Assembly (NCBI GenBank): GCA_913061465.1
Contig: CAJXSU010000006.1
Coordinates: 1 to 63,936, forward strand
Reading direction: 5' to 3'
Source of the DNA: an uncultured Flavobacterium sp.
Lineage (GTDB): Bacteria > Bacteroidota > Bacteroidia > Flavobacteriales > Flavobacteriaceae
Length of the DNA: 63,936 bases
Shown here: piece by piece, positions 52,268 to 61,649 of the stretch
Numbering within the stretch: the stretch's first letter is position 1
How the letters are laid out: each line of letters opens with the position of its first letter
Notes under the pieces: generated by a model
Seen by the model: only the letters and a program-made list of their open reading frames with translations
What the model was told of the DNA's origin: nothing
Databases searched by the model: none
Position numbers and translations under genes: made by a program

Positions 52268-53317
52268 TTAAATAATTAACATTGCATCACCATAAGTATG
52301 AAACTTGTACTCTTCTTTGACAGCTATTTTGTATGCTTCCATTAAAAAATCATATCCTGCAAAAGCAGCAGCCATCATCATTAGGGTTGATTTTGGTGAA
52401 TGAAAATTTGTAATCATAGAGTTAGCAATACTAAAGTCGTAAGGTGGAAAAATAAATTTATTAGTCCAACCCGTATAACTATTTAATCTAGCACTGGCAG
52501 AGACAGAAGATTCAACAGCACGCATTACAGTAGTTCCTACAGCACAAATTCTTCTTTTATTTACGATGGCATCATTAATTAACTGAGCTGTTCCTGGAGA
52601 AATGCTAATTTGTTCTGAATCTGTTTTATGTTTTGATAAATCTTCAACTTCAACTGGGCTGAAAGTTCCAAGACCAACATGAAGGGTTAATTCACCAAAA
52701 TCTACTCCTTTAATTTCTAAACGTTTCATTAAATGTTTCGAAAAATGTAACCCTGCGGTCGGAGCTGCAACAGCTCCTTCATTTTTAGCAAAAATTGTTT
52801 GATAGCGTTCTTTATCAGAGGCCTCTACACCTCTTTTTATATATTTTGGCAACGGTGTTTCTCCTAATTCTAATAATTTTTCTCTAAACTCTTCATAGTC
52901 TCCATCATACAGAAACCGAAGGGTACGACCTCTAGATGTAGTATTGTCTATCACCTCTGCAACTAGACTATCGTCTTCTCCAAAAAATAGTTTATTCCCT
53001 ATTCTAATTTTCCTTGCCGGATCTACTAAAACATCCCACAATCTATTTTCAGCATTTAACTCTCTCAATAAAAATACTTCAATCCTAGCTCCAGTTTTTT
53101 CTTTATTCCCATACATTCTAGCAGGAAAAACTTTTGTATTATTTAACATTAAAACATCTCCTTCATCAAAGTAATTGATAACATCTTTAAATGTTTTATG
53201 TTCTATAGTTTGATCTTTACGATTTAAAACCATCAAACGAGACTCATCTCTGTGTTCAGCTGGATATTCTGCCAATAATTCTTCTGGCAATTCAAAATTA
53301 AAATGGGATAATTTCAT
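52268..53317 (-). CDS. queA: tRNA preQ1(34) S-adenosylmethionine ribosyltransferase-isomerase QueA
   Basis: Makes epoxyqueuosine at position 34 of tRNA by transferring ribose from SAM to preQ1. The 349-residue protein begins [21 protein letters not shown], and has [41 protein letters not shown] and [15 protein letters not shown], all family signatures. It stands alone between a promoter and a terminator. A transporter for queuosine precursors lies at 34691. Confidence 0.97.
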   Translation of the reverse strand: MKLSHFNFELPEELLAEYPAEHRDESRLMVLNRKDQTIEHKTFKDVINYFDEGDVLMLNNTKVFPARMYGNKEKTGARIEVFLLRELNAENRLWDVLVDPARKIRIGNKLFFGEDDSLVAEVIDNTTSRGRTLRFLYDGDYEEFREKLLELGETPLPKYIKRGVEASDKERYQTIFAKNEGAVAAPTAGLHFSKHLMKRLEIKGVDFGELTLHVGLGTFSPVEVEDLSKHKTDSEQISISPGTAQLINDAIVNKRRICAVGTTVMRAVESSVSASARLNSYTGWTNKFIFPPYDFSIANSMITNFHSPKSTLMMMAAAFAGYDFLMEAYKIAVKEEYKFHTYGDAMLII

Positions 53318-53429
53318 ATGTCCTTAGTTGTTTTTTTAAAATATCGTACGTAATTTATCTAACCATATTGAATGGCTTTGCATTCACAAAATAGATGTAT
53401 TACAAAATGTGGTTTTAGGGTAACGGCGA

Positions 53430-53461
53430 CAAATATACGATTTGAAGTAAGGGGTTGTCAA
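53430..53461 (-). promoter_or_regulatory. Promoter of queA (-7 and -33 elements)
   Basis: CAAATATA at 53430-53437 reads TATATTTG leftward, matching TAnnTTTG, and CAA at 53459-53461 reads TTG leftward with a 21-base spacer, fitting the -33 element. This is the most complete Bacteroidota promoter in the window. The -33 lies in one arm of a small inverted repeat, GTCAA-GTAT-TTGAC (53457-53470), which may be chance or an operator. Confidence 0.65.
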
Positions 53462-53478
53462 GTATTTGACTGTTTAAT

Positions 53479-54708
53479 TTATACTTTACTGAATTGAAAA
53501 CCAATTTTCTGTAAATCTTTCCAAAAATTTCGATATGATTTTGTAACAACATCTGCATCTAAAATTTCAAGTGGAATCTTCATTCCTAGAGGTGCAAATG
53601 CCATTGCCATTCTATGATCGTTGTAGGTCTCTATTGAAACATCAGCAACTATTTCTGACCTACTTTTAAGATAAAGGCTATTTGGAGTTACCGAAATATT
53701 AGCTCCCAATTTTGTGAGTTCTGAATGTAATGCTTCTAGTCGATCTGTTTCTTTGATCTTTAGAGTGTGTAACCCTAATAATTCACAAGAAACTCCTAAT
53801 CCATAGCAAGTTACTGCAATTGTTTGTGCAATATCCGGAGCTTTATTTAAATCAATACTAAGATGCTCTTTGTTAGGTTCTTTAGTTTTTCTTAAGATTA
53901 TACTATTAGTCTCATAAACAGTCTCTACACCAAAAGATTTATAAATATTCGCAAGGATTGCGTCTCCCTGTAAACTTTCTTTTTTATACGATGATAATCG
54001 AATTTCGGACCCAATACTACTTAATGCGGCTATTGAATAAAAATAAGAGGCTGAGCTCCAATCAGACTCTACTTCTAGAGTATGTTTTTTTGCTTCTTCA
54101 AAAGGGTGTACTTGAATAATTTGATCCTTAAAGGAAGTAGTAATTCCTATTTGATTCAACAAAGACAATGTCATATTGATATAAGGAATAGACGTAATTT
54201 CGCCTATTAACTCAATACGAAGACCATTAGGTAAACTAGCTGCGATAAGCAACAAGGCTGAAATATATTGACTACTAATATTCCCATTAATTTTCACCTG
54301 TTCTTTGGTGAGCTGTTTTCCAATAATTTTTAATGGTGGAAAACCTTCATTTTCAAGATAATAAATCTCTGCTCCTAGTGCTTTTAAAGCCTCCACCAAA
54401 ACCTTAATCGGCCTTTGATGCATTCTTTCAGAACCAGATAAAATAGTCGTTCTTTTTTGTTGTATGGCAAAAAAAGCAGTTAGGAAGCGCATTGCAGTTC
54501 CAGCATGGCCAACATTTATTTCAACATCTTGTGAAGAAAGTGCATCCTGTAAATGATGAGTATCATCAGAATCTGATAAATTATGTATGGTGATTTCTCT
54601 AAATAATTTCTGCAAGACCAGCATTCTATTAGATTCACTTTTTGATCCAGAAATAAAAATATCCTTCACAATATTAGTACTGTCAATACCTTTGATACAA
54701 ATTTTCAT
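53479..54708 (-). CDS. aroA: 3-phosphoshikimate 1-carboxyvinyltransferase (EPSP synthase)
   Basis: Sixth step of the shikimate pathway. The 409-residue protein has SGSKSESNRMLVLQKL near residue 20 (phosphate-binding Lys, Ser, Arg), VGHAGTAMRFLTAFF where the family usually reads GNAGTAMR, SERMHQRPIKVLVEAL, and C-terminal IKETDRLEALHSEL and YNDHRMAMAFAPLG. The His in place of Asn in the second block is seen in Bacteroidota forms as I recall. The two-repeat length of about 410 is slightly short but complete. No clear promoter element is seen upstream. Confidence 0.93.
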   Translation of the reverse strand: MKICIKGIDSTNIVKDIFISGSKSESNRMLVLQKLFREITIHNLSDSDDTHHLQDALSSQDVEINVGHAGTAMRFLTAFFAIQQKRTTILSGSERMHQRPIKVLVEALKALGAEIYYLENEGFPPLKIIGKQLTKEQVKINGNISSQYISALLLIAASLPNGLRIELIGEITSIPYINMTLSLLNQIGITTSFKDQIIQVHPFEEAKKHTLEVESDWSSASYFYSIAALSSIGSEIRLSSYKKESLQGDAILANIYKSFGVETVYETNSIILRKTKEPNKEHLSIDLNKAPDIAQTIAVTCYGLGVSCELLGLHTLKIKETDRLEALHSELTKLGANISVTPNSLYLKSRSEIVADVSIETYNDHRMAMAFAPLGMKIPLEILDADVVTKSYRNFWKDLQKIGFQFSKV

Positions 54709-54763
54709 AATCTACTTAGTCTCATATTAAATTCTTAAATTTAGGCTTCAAAAACATATTCAC

Positions 54764-57700
54764 ATGAAAAAACTATTTATTGTCTTTCTATGTCTTCTTT
54801 TTTCTGAAGGATACAAAGTTAACGCTCAAAAGAATACTACCAAATATTCTGAAGATTTTTATAATGCTACCGAATGGAGAAATATCGGACCGTTTAGAGG
54901 GGGGAGAAGTGCTGCTGTTACAGGTGTATCAGGTAAAGCAAATCTCTTCTATTTTGGATCTACTGGAGGAGGGGTTTGGAGAACTACAGATGCAGGAAAT
55001 ACTTGGGAGAATATTTCAGATGGATTTTTTGGTGGATCAGTGGGTTCAGTTGCGGTAAGTGAATGGGATAATAATGTTATTTATGTTGGGAATGGAGAGA
55101 AAACAGTTCGTGGAAATGTTTCCTCAGGAGATGGAATTTGGAAATCTGTTAATGCTGGTAAAACTTGGGAGCCTATGGGGTTAAAAAATGCTAGGCATAT
55201 TCCAAGAGTCCGTATTCATCCTAAAAATCCAGATATTGTATATGCTGGAGTTATGGGTGACCTTTACAAATCATCTCAAGAAAGAGGTGTCTATAAATCT
55301 ATAAATGGCGGTAAAACTTGGAGTAAAAAATTATTTGCAAACAAAGATGCTGGAGTTGTAGATTTAATTTTAGATCCAAATAATCCAAGAGTTTTATATG
55401 CAACTACATGGAATATTAGAAGAACTCCATATAGCTTATCTAGTGGAGGAGAGGGTTCCGCTTTATGGAAAAGTACTGATGAAGGAGAAACTTGGACCAA
55501 TATCTCTTCACGTAAAGGATTACCAAGCGGTCTCTGGGGAATCAGTGGTGTAACAGTATCTCCAGTAAATTCAGACATTGTTTGGGCATTAATTGAAAAC
55601 GAAAAAGGGGGCGTTTACAAATCTACAGATGCTGGTAAAACATGGAAACTTATAAATAGTGAACGAAAATTACGTCAACGAGCTTGGTACTATACACGTT
55701 TGTATGCTGACACCCAAGACGAAAATATATTATATGTACTAAATGTAAGATATCATAAATCTACAGATGGTGGAAAAACATATAAGACGTTTAATGCACC
55801 ACACGGAGATCATCATGATTTATGGATTGCTCCAGAAGACAATCAGCGAATGATTATTGGTGATGACGGTGGTGCTCAAGTTTCTTTTGATGCAGGTATA
55901 AATTGGTCTACATATATGAACCAACCAACATCTCAATTCTATAGAGTTACCACAGACAATCATTTTCCATACCGTATTTACGGTGCTCAACAGGATAATT
56001 CTACCGTTAGAATAGCCCACAGAACTCAAGGGAGATTTATTGGAGAATCAGATTGGGAGTCTACTGCAGGAGGAGAAAGTGCTCATTTGGCTATAGATCC
56101 TTCAAATAATGATATTGTTTATGGGGGAAGTTATGGTGGATTGCTAACCAGGCAAAATCATAAAACAGGGGAAACAAGAGCCATTAATGTATGGCCAGAT
56201 GATCCAATGGGGCATGGAGCTGAAGATTTTAAATATCGTTTTCAATGGAATTTCCCAATCATGTTCTCTCCAAATCATAAGAATAAATTATATGCTGCGT
56301 CTAACCATTTGCATATGACTACAAACGAAGGGCAATCATGGGAAATTATTAGTCCAGATTTAACAAGAAATGACCCTTCTACACTTAAATCTTCTGGAGG
56401 TCCTATCACAAAGGATAATACAGGAGTAGAATACTATGCCACTATTTTTGCTGTAAATGAATCTAAACAAGAAGAAGGTTTACTATGGACTGGATCAGAT
56501 GATGGCTTGGTTCATGTAACCAAAGACGGTGGAAAAACCTGGACAAATGTAACTCCTAAAAAAATGCCTGAATGGATGATGATTAATTGCATTGAAATTG
56601 ATCCATTTACAAAAGGTGGAGCCTACGTGGTAGGAACAAAATACAAATCTGGTGATTACTTGCCTTATATCTATAAAACAGAAAATTATGGAAAAAGTTG
56701 GAGGCAAATTACCAATGGAATTGGTGCTGAAGATTTTACACGTGCTCTAAGGGCAGATCCTAAGCGAAAAGGGTTGTTGTATGCTGGAACAGAAAGAGGA
56801 ATGTATATTTCCTTTGATGATGGAACTAGCTGGAACAAATTTCAATTGAATTTACCAGTTGTACCAATCACAGATCTAGCCATTAAGAACGATAATTTAA
56901 TTGCTGCGACTCAAGGTAGATCTTTTTGGATGATTGATGATTTAACACCATTACATCAATTAACATCTAGCCTTGTACAAGAAGATATTGTTTTATTTAA
57001 ACCTCAAGATAGTTACCGAATGAGTGGCGGAAACGGAAGAACATCTAAAACTTCAGGAACTAATCATCCTGGGGGAGTTGCCATCAATTTTTTTATCAAA
57101 GAAGAAGCGGCTAATAAACCTGTTTCTCTTCATATTTTTGACAGTAATGATCGTTTAATTAAAACTTTTAGCACCAAACCAAATAAGAAGAAAAAAGAAG
57201 AAAAACTAACCTTAGCTAATGGCAATAATATTTTCTATTGGAACATGATGTACCCTGGTGCAGAAAAAGTAAAAGGAATGATTTTATGGTGGGCATCTTT
57301 AAATGGACCGATGGCATTACCTGGAAATTATAAGGTAACCTTAACGATGGGTGAAATATCAAAGTCTCAAAACTTTACTATTTTAAAAAATCCAGTCTCA
57401 GAAACTAGTATAGCGGATGCGACAGCTCAATTTAATTTCATTAATGATATCAATGCCAAAGTAACTGAAATTCACAAAGCATTGAAGAATGTGAAAAAAG
57501 TAAGAGCCCAAATAAAAGCTCTTCAAAAATCAATTAAAGGTGAAGTGAAGCATAAAGAATTAATAAACTATGCTAATAGCTTACTTAAGGAAATGACCAC
57601 CGTTGAAGAAACTTTATACCAAACAAAAAGTAAGAGCAATCAAGACCCTTTAAATTTCCCAATTAGGTTGAATAACAAACTCGCCCATTTAAATTCACTA

Positions 57701-57871
57701 ACAAGGATTGGCAGTTATGCTCCAACTCAACAAGCTATAGATTTTAAAAATGAAATCAATAAAGAAATTGATCAAGAATTAGCAAAACTCTATGACTTGT
57801 TTGATAATAAAGTTAAAGTCTTGAATCAAAAAGTGAAAGACAGTCAGATTGATTTGATTCAGTTAGACTAA
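54764..57871 (+). CDS. Secreted BNR/sortilin-like beta-propeller glycosidase-family protein
   Basis: A 1035-residue exported protein. A Sec signal (MKKLFIVFLCLLFSEGYKVNA) is followed by many Asp-box/BNR repeats with the pattern S-x-D-x-G-x-T-W: TTDAGNTWENI, SVNAGKTWEPM, SINGGKTWSKK, STDEGETWTNI, STDAGKTWKLI, STDGGKTYKTF and later DGGKTWTNV. They make one or two propellers of the VPS10/sortilin or xyloglucanase-like fold over the first 700 residues. A beta-rich and then helical region (from about 900) ends the protein; no T9SS sorting domain is seen at the C-terminus. The family is abundant in marine Bacteroidota; enzymatic activity has not been shown for most members. A bidirectional terminator follows. 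Confidence 0.88.
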   Translation: MKKLFIVFLCLLFSEGYKVNAQKNTTKYSEDFYNATEWRNIGPFRGGRSAAVTGVSGKANLFYFGSTGGGVWRTTDAGNTWENISDGFFGGSVGSVAVSEWDNNVIYVGNGEKTVRGNVSSGDGIWKSVNAGKTWEPMGLKNARHIPRVRIHPKNPDIVYAGVMGDLYKSSQERGVYKSINGGKTWSKKLFANKDAGVVDLILDPNNPRVLYATTWNIRRTPYSLSSGGEGSALWKSTDEGETWTNISSRKGLPSGLWGISGVTVSPVNSDIVWALIENEKGGVYKSTDAGKTWKLINSERKLRQRAWYYTRLYADTQDENILYVLNVRYHKSTDGGKTYKTFNAPHGDHHDLWIAPEDNQRMIIGDDGGAQVSFDAGINWSTYMNQPTSQFYRVTTDNHFPYRIYGAQQDNSTVRIAHRTQGRFIGESDWESTAGGESAHLAIDPSNNDIVYGGSYGGLLTRQNHKTGETRAINVWPDDPMGHGAEDFKYRFQWNFPIMFSPNHKNKLYAASNHLHMTTNEGQSWEIISPDLTRNDPSTLKSSGGPITKDNTGVEYYATIFAVNESKQEEGLLWTGSDDGLVHVTKDGGKTWTNVTPKKMPEWMMINCIEIDPFTKGGAYVVGTKYKSGDYLPYIYKTENYGKSWRQITNGIGAEDFTRALRADPKRKGLLYAGTERGMYISFDDGTSWNKFQLNLPVVPITDLAIKNDNLIAATQGRSFWMIDDLTPLHQLTSSLVQEDIVLFKPQDSYRMSGGNGRTSKTSGTNHPGGVAINFFIKEEAANKPVSLHIFDSNDRLIKTFSTKPNKKKKEEKLTLANGNNIFYWNMMYPGAEKVKGMILWWASLNGPMALPGNYKVTLTMGEISKSQNFTILKNPVSETSIADATAQFNFINDINAKVTEIHKALKNVKKVRAQIKALQKSIKGEVKHKELINYANSLLKEMTTVEETLYQTKSKSNQDPLNFPIRLNNKLAHLNSLTRIGSYAPTQQAIDFKNEINKEIDQELAKLYDLFDNKVKVLNQKVKDSQIDLIQLD

Positions 57872-57888
57872 TTATATTTTTACTCATT

Positions 57889-57920
57889 AAAAAAAAAAGC
57901 GACCAAGGGTCGCTTTTTTT
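57889..57920. terminator. Bidirectional rho-independent terminator
   Basis: A perfect 7-bp stem, AGCGACC with GGTCGCT, closes the loop AAG. It is flanked by a run of A on the left and seven T on the right, so it can end both the rightward BNR gene and the leftward gene at 57971-58219. It is the strongest terminator in the window. Confidence 0.9.
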
Positions 57921-57970
57921 AATCAACATAAGGTAACTAAACAATCCATAGTCACTAATTTATAGTATTG

Positions 57971-58219
57971 TCATTTCATATTCTTATTCGAAACATAGAT
58001 ACCATAAATAAAACCTGCTATGACTTTACTTGAAAAGAAACGTATCCATTGCTGATTGCTAAAGTTTTTCTCAATAACCGCATCCCAATTTCCTGAAAAA
58101 AGATCTGAAAAACTATTAAAAAACAGAGAAATTAAAATTAGGATACCTATAAACACGATTCCAATTTTCATAGCATTTAGCCAAAAAATAGAATTTTTAA
58201 TATTTTTAGATAAGGCCAT
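57971..58219 (-). CDS. Small membrane protein of unknown function
   Basis: An 82-residue protein with one clear membrane helix (about 17-36, IGIVFIGILILISLFFNS) and a weaker hydrophobic stretch near the C-terminus (SSKVIAGFIYGIYVS). I recognise no family. The frame is open to 58261, inside the MazG-like gene; ATG 58219 (MALSKNIKN), one base after the upstream stop codon, is the better start. That tight junction with the MazG-like gene suggests cotranscription and perhaps translational coupling. Confidence 0.65.
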   Translation of the reverse strand: MALSKNIKNSIFWLNAMKIGIVFIGILILISLFFNSFSDLFSGNWDAVIEKNFSNQQWIRFFSSKVIAGFIYGIYVSNKNMK

Positions 58220-58220
58220 A

Positions 58221-58547
58221 TTATTGGAGTTTTTTATTATTTTGATGACGATTATGGTCACGTTTTGTTTTAATATCTAACTTTTTATTAAAGGAATCCT
58301 CTAAATTAATTCCTGTTTGATTTGCCAAACATAAAACAACAAATAACACGTCTGCAAGTTCTTCCCCTAAATCTTTTCCTTTGTCAGATTCTTTTTCTGA
58401 TTGTTCACCATACCTTCTAGCAATAATTCTAGCTACCTCGCCTACTTCTTCAGTAAGTTGTGCCATATTGGTTAGCTCATTAAAATAGCGAACACCATGA
58501 TTTTTAATCCAATCATCTACTTGTTGTTGTGCGTTTTGTATATTCAT
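58221..58547 (-). CDS. MazG-like nucleotide pyrophosphohydrolase
   Basis: A 108-residue all-alpha NTP pyrophosphatase. The metal-binding pattern EExxE...ExxD is seen in LTEEVGEVARIIARR (about 32-46) and GEELADVLFVVLCLANQTG (about 60-78). Such proteins hydrolyse (d)NTPs or modified nucleotides to NMP plus pyrophosphate. The tail is basic (KRDHNRHQNNKKLQ). It heads a probable two-gene unit with the small membrane protein downstream. Confidence 0.88.
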   Translation of the reverse strand: MNIQNAQQQVDDWIKNHGVRYFNELTNMAQLTEEVGEVARIIARRYGEQSEKESDKGKDLGEELADVLFVVLCLANQTGINLEDSFNKKLDIKTKRDHNRHQNNKKLQ

Positions 58548-58631
58548 TTTTAGGTTCCTAATATTAAGTGTAAAGTTATGTTGTTTCTAAATTAATTTCA
58601 ATTGAGTATTTCATCAAATCTTTTTTAGAAT

Positions 58632-59297
58632 TTATCTCATTTTTTTTAGTAAAGTTAAAAATTTATCTCTCATAATCTCTTTTGCTCCTAGAGTTTTCAA
58701 ATGATCATTGTATACCTGACAATCAATTAATTTATATAAGTTGGATTGAACCATATAAATAAATGCAACTTTTGAAGCATTTGAAACTTTAGAAAACATG
58801 CTTTCGCCACAAAATACATTGCCGATTTTGAGCCCATATAACCCGCCTACAAGAACTTTTTTATCTTTTCCTTTTTCATCTAAATCTGTATTTGGCAACC
58901 AAACTTCAATCGATTTTGCAATACCTTTTTTATGAAGATTTATATATGCTTGCTCCATTTCATTAGTAATCCATGTCCCAAAACCATCTTTACGAGCTAT
59001 ATTTTTACATTGAGATATGACTTCTTCAAAAGCTTCATTTTCAGTAATTATGAATTTTTCATTTTTAAGAATATTTTTCATTGATTTAGAAACTTTTAAA
59101 TCATCAGGGAACAAAACCATTCTTTTATTCGGACAATACCATACAATAGGTTCATTTTCAGAATACCAAGGAAAAATACCATTTTGATAGGCGTAAATTA
59201 ATCGATCTGGATGTAAATCACCTCCTAAAGCAATAATACCATCTTTACTTGTTGTCTGATAGGGTGGAAATTCTATTTTTTCTGTTAGCCAAATCAT
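58632..59297 (-). CDS. aat: Leucyl/phenylalanyl-tRNA--protein transferase
   Basis: Adds Leu or Phe from aminoacyl-tRNA to proteins with N-terminal Lys or Arg, marking them for ClpAP/ClpS degradation (N-end rule). The 221-residue protein has IIALGGDLHPDRLIYAYQNG and GIFPWYSENEPIVWYCP near the N-terminus and GNVFCGESMFSKVSNASKVA, all typical. VWYCP replaces the more usual WWSP. The frame is open to 59420 inside the transporter gene upstream; ATG 59297 lies 5 bases after that gene's stop and fits the family start (MIWLTEKIEFPP). Confidence 0.93.
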   Translation of the reverse strand: MIWLTEKIEFPPYQTTSKDGIIALGGDLHPDRLIYAYQNGIFPWYSENEPIVWYCPNKRMVLFPDDLKVSKSMKNILKNEKFIITENEAFEEVISQCKNIARKDGFGTWITNEMEQAYINLHKKGIAKSIEVWLPNTDLDEKGKDKKVLVGGLYGLKIGNVFCGESMFSKVSNASKVAFIYMVQSNLYKLIDCQVYNDHLKTLGAKEIMRDKFLTLLKKMR

Positions 59298-59302
59298 TAA
59301 TT

Positions 59303-60679
59303 TTAAAATAATAAGATGCCAATAATATAAATTACACTTCCTACAAGCATTGCAAGTAGGGTATAGGGTAATATCTCTTTCGCTTTTAATTTTGTAATAC
59401 CTAAAAGTGGTAATGCCCAAAAAGGTTGAAGCATATTAGTAATTTGATCACCATAAGCCAAAGCCATAATTGCTTTATTTAAAGGAACTCCTAATTTTAA
59501 AGCGGACTCAATAACTATAGGTCCTTGAATAACCCATTGCCCTCCTCCACTTGGCACAAAAATATTTACTAACCCAGCACTAAAAAAAGTAACTATAGGT
59601 AAAGTTGTCTCAGTTGAAAAAGATACAAAGAAATCTGAAATTTGTGTTACCATTCCACTCGAACTCATAATTCCCATAATTCCAAAATAAAGGGGAAATT
59701 GAATTAAAATACCGGAAATATCTGAAATAGATTCTACTACTGCACTTGTGAAATTCTTAAAACTCCCATGAAATAAAATACCTAAACCTAACATCAAAAA
59801 ATTAATGAGATTTGGAGTAATTTTTAAAACTTTAATAGCATCGAAGTATCGATAAAAAAAAGTTACTAGAATTAGTAATCCAAAAATAGTAGCTAAAATT
59901 CTCGAGTTATCTAATCTATCAGTTTTTATTAATGATTTTTTGTCTTGATGCATTTTATACTGTGAAAGATTAATTTCTGTAGGTTGAGAATTTTTACCCA
60001 AAACATAAAACATTCCGCTAATCACAAGAACAACTATCGTAAAAATTAATACATTAGAAAAACTGAAAATCGTTTGACTAAAATCTATGGATGAAGGAAC
60101 TTTATGCATAAGCTCAAAAGAATTATTTGTCATAATATTTGACAGATGTCCTACTTCGTTTATTTTTATTGGGGCAGAACCAGAGATTCCACCATGCCAA
60201 ACCATCATCCCCATATATCCTGAAGCACCAACAATGGGGTAATTTAATTTTAGATCATTTTTTTGAGCATGTTCTGCGATTTTACGAGCTAACAAGGCTC
60301 CGAAAATGAGTCCTAAGCCCCAATTAAAAAAAGCTACTAACATGGTTAAACTAGCAACAATAGCTGCACTTGAAGCTGTATCATTACAATACCTGGTAAT
60401 TTTCATTATCAAATTACTAACAGGCTTACTTAATACCAGAACGTGTCCTAGAACTAAAATTAACATCATTTGATACGCAAATTCTAATAAACCGCTAGAC
60501 CAAACTCCCTTTTCCCAATATTGTAATGTCTCTATTGCATAATCACCATAGCCAATCATACTTGGTTTCGCAAAAATTAACGCTAAGAAAATGGTTAAAA
60601 TGGTTAAAAGAACAGCAATTGTAAATGGAGATGGTAAAAATTTCTTAAAAAAAATCTCAATTGCTTTAGTAATATTCAT
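59303..60679 (-). CDS. Short-chain fatty acid transporter, AtoE family
   Basis: A 458-residue inner-membrane protein with about ten to twelve helices. ASGYMGMMVWHGGISGSAPIK (described from about residue 160; WHGGISGSAP is the core) and FVPSGGGQWVIQGPI near 375 are signatures of the AtoE/TIGR00366 group, which takes up short-chain fatty acids such as butyrate or acetoacetate. It ends 5 bases before aat and the two are probably cotranscribed, though their functions are unrelated. Confidence 0.87.
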   Translation of the reverse strand: MNITKAIEIFFKKFLPSPFTIAVLLTILTIFLALIFAKPSMIGYGDYAIETLQYWEKGVWSSGLLEFAYQMMLILVLGHVLVLSKPVSNLIMKITRYCNDTASSAAIVASLTMLVAFFNWGLGLIFGALLARKIAEHAQKNDLKLNYPIVGASGYMGMMVWHGGISGSAPIKINEVGHLSNIMTNNSFELMHKVPSSIDFSQTIFSFSNVLIFTIVVLVISGMFYVLGKNSQPTEINLSQYKMHQDKKSLIKTDRLDNSRILATIFGLLILVTFFYRYFDAIKVLKITPNLINFLMLGLGILFHGSFKNFTSAVVESISDISGILIQFPLYFGIMGIMSSSGMVTQISDFFVSFSTETTLPIVTFFSAGLVNIFVPSGGGQWVIQGPIVIESALKLGVPLNKAIMALAYGDQITNMLQPFWALPLLGITKLKAKEILPYTLLAMLVGSVIYIIGILLF

Positions 60680-60756
60680 AATGGTTAATTTATAAGCTAA
60701 AATATAAAGAAAAGTTAATTATTTTATTTTCTATTTCCTAAGAGTTAATTACTGCT

Positions 60757-60764
60757 TATTTTTG
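60757..60764 (+). promoter_or_regulatory. -7 promoter element of the VTT-protein gene
   Basis: TATTTTTG matches TAnnTTTG, 14 bases before the ATG at 60778, giving a very short leader. Confidence 0.5.
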
Positions 60765-60777
60765 TAGTCCATAGGCT

Positions 60778-61383
60778 ATGAAGAAAAGAAAATCAAAAAC
60801 AAAATTACTACACCAATACTATAGGTATACTGGCTTTTATACTTTTATTGGCAACAGTTTAAAAAAAGCTGCAATTCCTGTCGTACTAATTATTTTTGGA
60901 CTTTATTTAGTTAACGAATATGTATTTACAATAGATGATGGATTGGAGTTTCTTACGCAAACATTTTCAAGAACAGGAGTTCTTATTGTTTTTTTTATAT
61001 CTGAAACATTATTGGGTTTAATTCCTCCAGAAATTTTTATTGGTTGGTCAAAAAAAACAATTTCACCTATTATTAACTTATCAATCTTAGCTACACTTTC
61101 ATACACTGGTGGTATTTTATCTTATTTTATCGGAAAAACAATTCTAAAAATAAATACTGTAAAAAATTATTTAGAAGTAAAGATGGCAAAGCATCTAAAA
61201 AATACTGGAAAATGGGGTGGTTTTTTAATTCTTATAGGTGCTTTGTTACCTGTCCCTTTTTCAATCACATGTGTAGCTGCAGGAATGATTAAGTATCCCT
61301 TGAAAGGAGTTGTTTTATTTGGTCTATTTCGTTTTGCAAGGTTTGCATTATATGCATGGGCAATTTTTAATGTAGTCAATTAA
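60778..61383 (+). CDS. VTT/DedA-type membrane protein
   Basis: A 201-residue membrane protein with about five hydrophobic segments (32-52, 64-85, 96-120, 140-165, 175-198). SETLLGLIPPEIFIGWS and LIGALLPVPFSITCVAAGMIKYP, followed by an Arg-rich FRFARF, match the re-entrant-loop pattern of VTT (SNARE-associated, DedA/YqaA) proteins, now thought to act as lipid scramblases or carrier-lipid flippases. The basic N-terminus (KKRKSKTK) is cytoplasmic. A DUF1456 gene follows after 19 bases. Confidence 0.8.
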   Translation: MKKRKSKTKLLHQYYRYTGFYTFIGNSLKKAAIPVVLIIFGLYLVNEYVFTIDDGLEFLTQTFSRTGVLIVFFISETLLGLIPPEIFIGWSKKTISPIINLSILATLSYTGGILSYFIGKTILKINTVKNYLEVKMAKHLKNTGKWGGFLILIGALLPVPFSITCVAAGMIKYPLKGVVLFGLFRFARFALYAWAIFNVVN

Positions 61384-61402
61384 AAACTAGTATCTTTATC
61401 AC

Positions 61403-61639
61403 ATGGGACTAACAAATAATGATATTTTTAAAAAACTACGAGTAGCTCATAAGCTCCGTGATAATGATATTGTAGACATCTGTAAGCTTGTAGACTTTAA
61501 AGTTTCAAAAAGTGAATTAGGTGCTTTTTTTAGAAAAGAAGACCATCCAAAATATATGGAATGTGGAGATCAAATTTTACGTAACTTTTTAAATGGGTTA
61601 GTTATTCATCTTCGTGGACCAATGCCACAAAAAAAATAG
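61403..61639 (+). CDS. Single-repeat DUF1456 (YehS-like) protein
   Basis: A 78-residue protein. NDIFKKLRVAHKLRDNDIV, ELGAFFRKEDHPKYMECGDQ and LRNFLNGLVIHLRG match the DUF1456 unit. The Escherichia coli member YehS has about 156 residues and two such units; this one has only one, and its ECGDQ-x-LR-x-FL pattern is closest to the second unit. The start codon has no in-frame upstream partner unit, so it looks like a genuine single-repeat form rather than a fragment. Function unknown, probably cytoplasmic. It converges on the MscS gene with a 10-base gap. Confidence 0.8.
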   Translation: MGLTNNDIFKKLRVAHKLRDNDIVDICKLVDFKVSKSELGAFFRKEDHPKYMECGDQILRNFLNGLVIHLRGPMPQKK

Positions 61640-61649
61640 TAATTTCTTT

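Noticed and set aside
53318..53478. Small RNA or riboswitch before queA
   Set aside because: Only short hairpins such as GAATG-CATTC are seen and no known aptamer pattern; the promoter explains the region.
55291..55578. 95-codon leftward reading frame within the BNR protein gene
   Set aside because: Antisense shadow of the repeat-rich coding region.
55000..56700. Repeated G-G/N-K-T-W coding segments as DNA repeats
   Set aside because: They are Asp-box protein repeats with diverged codons, not nucleotide-level repeats.
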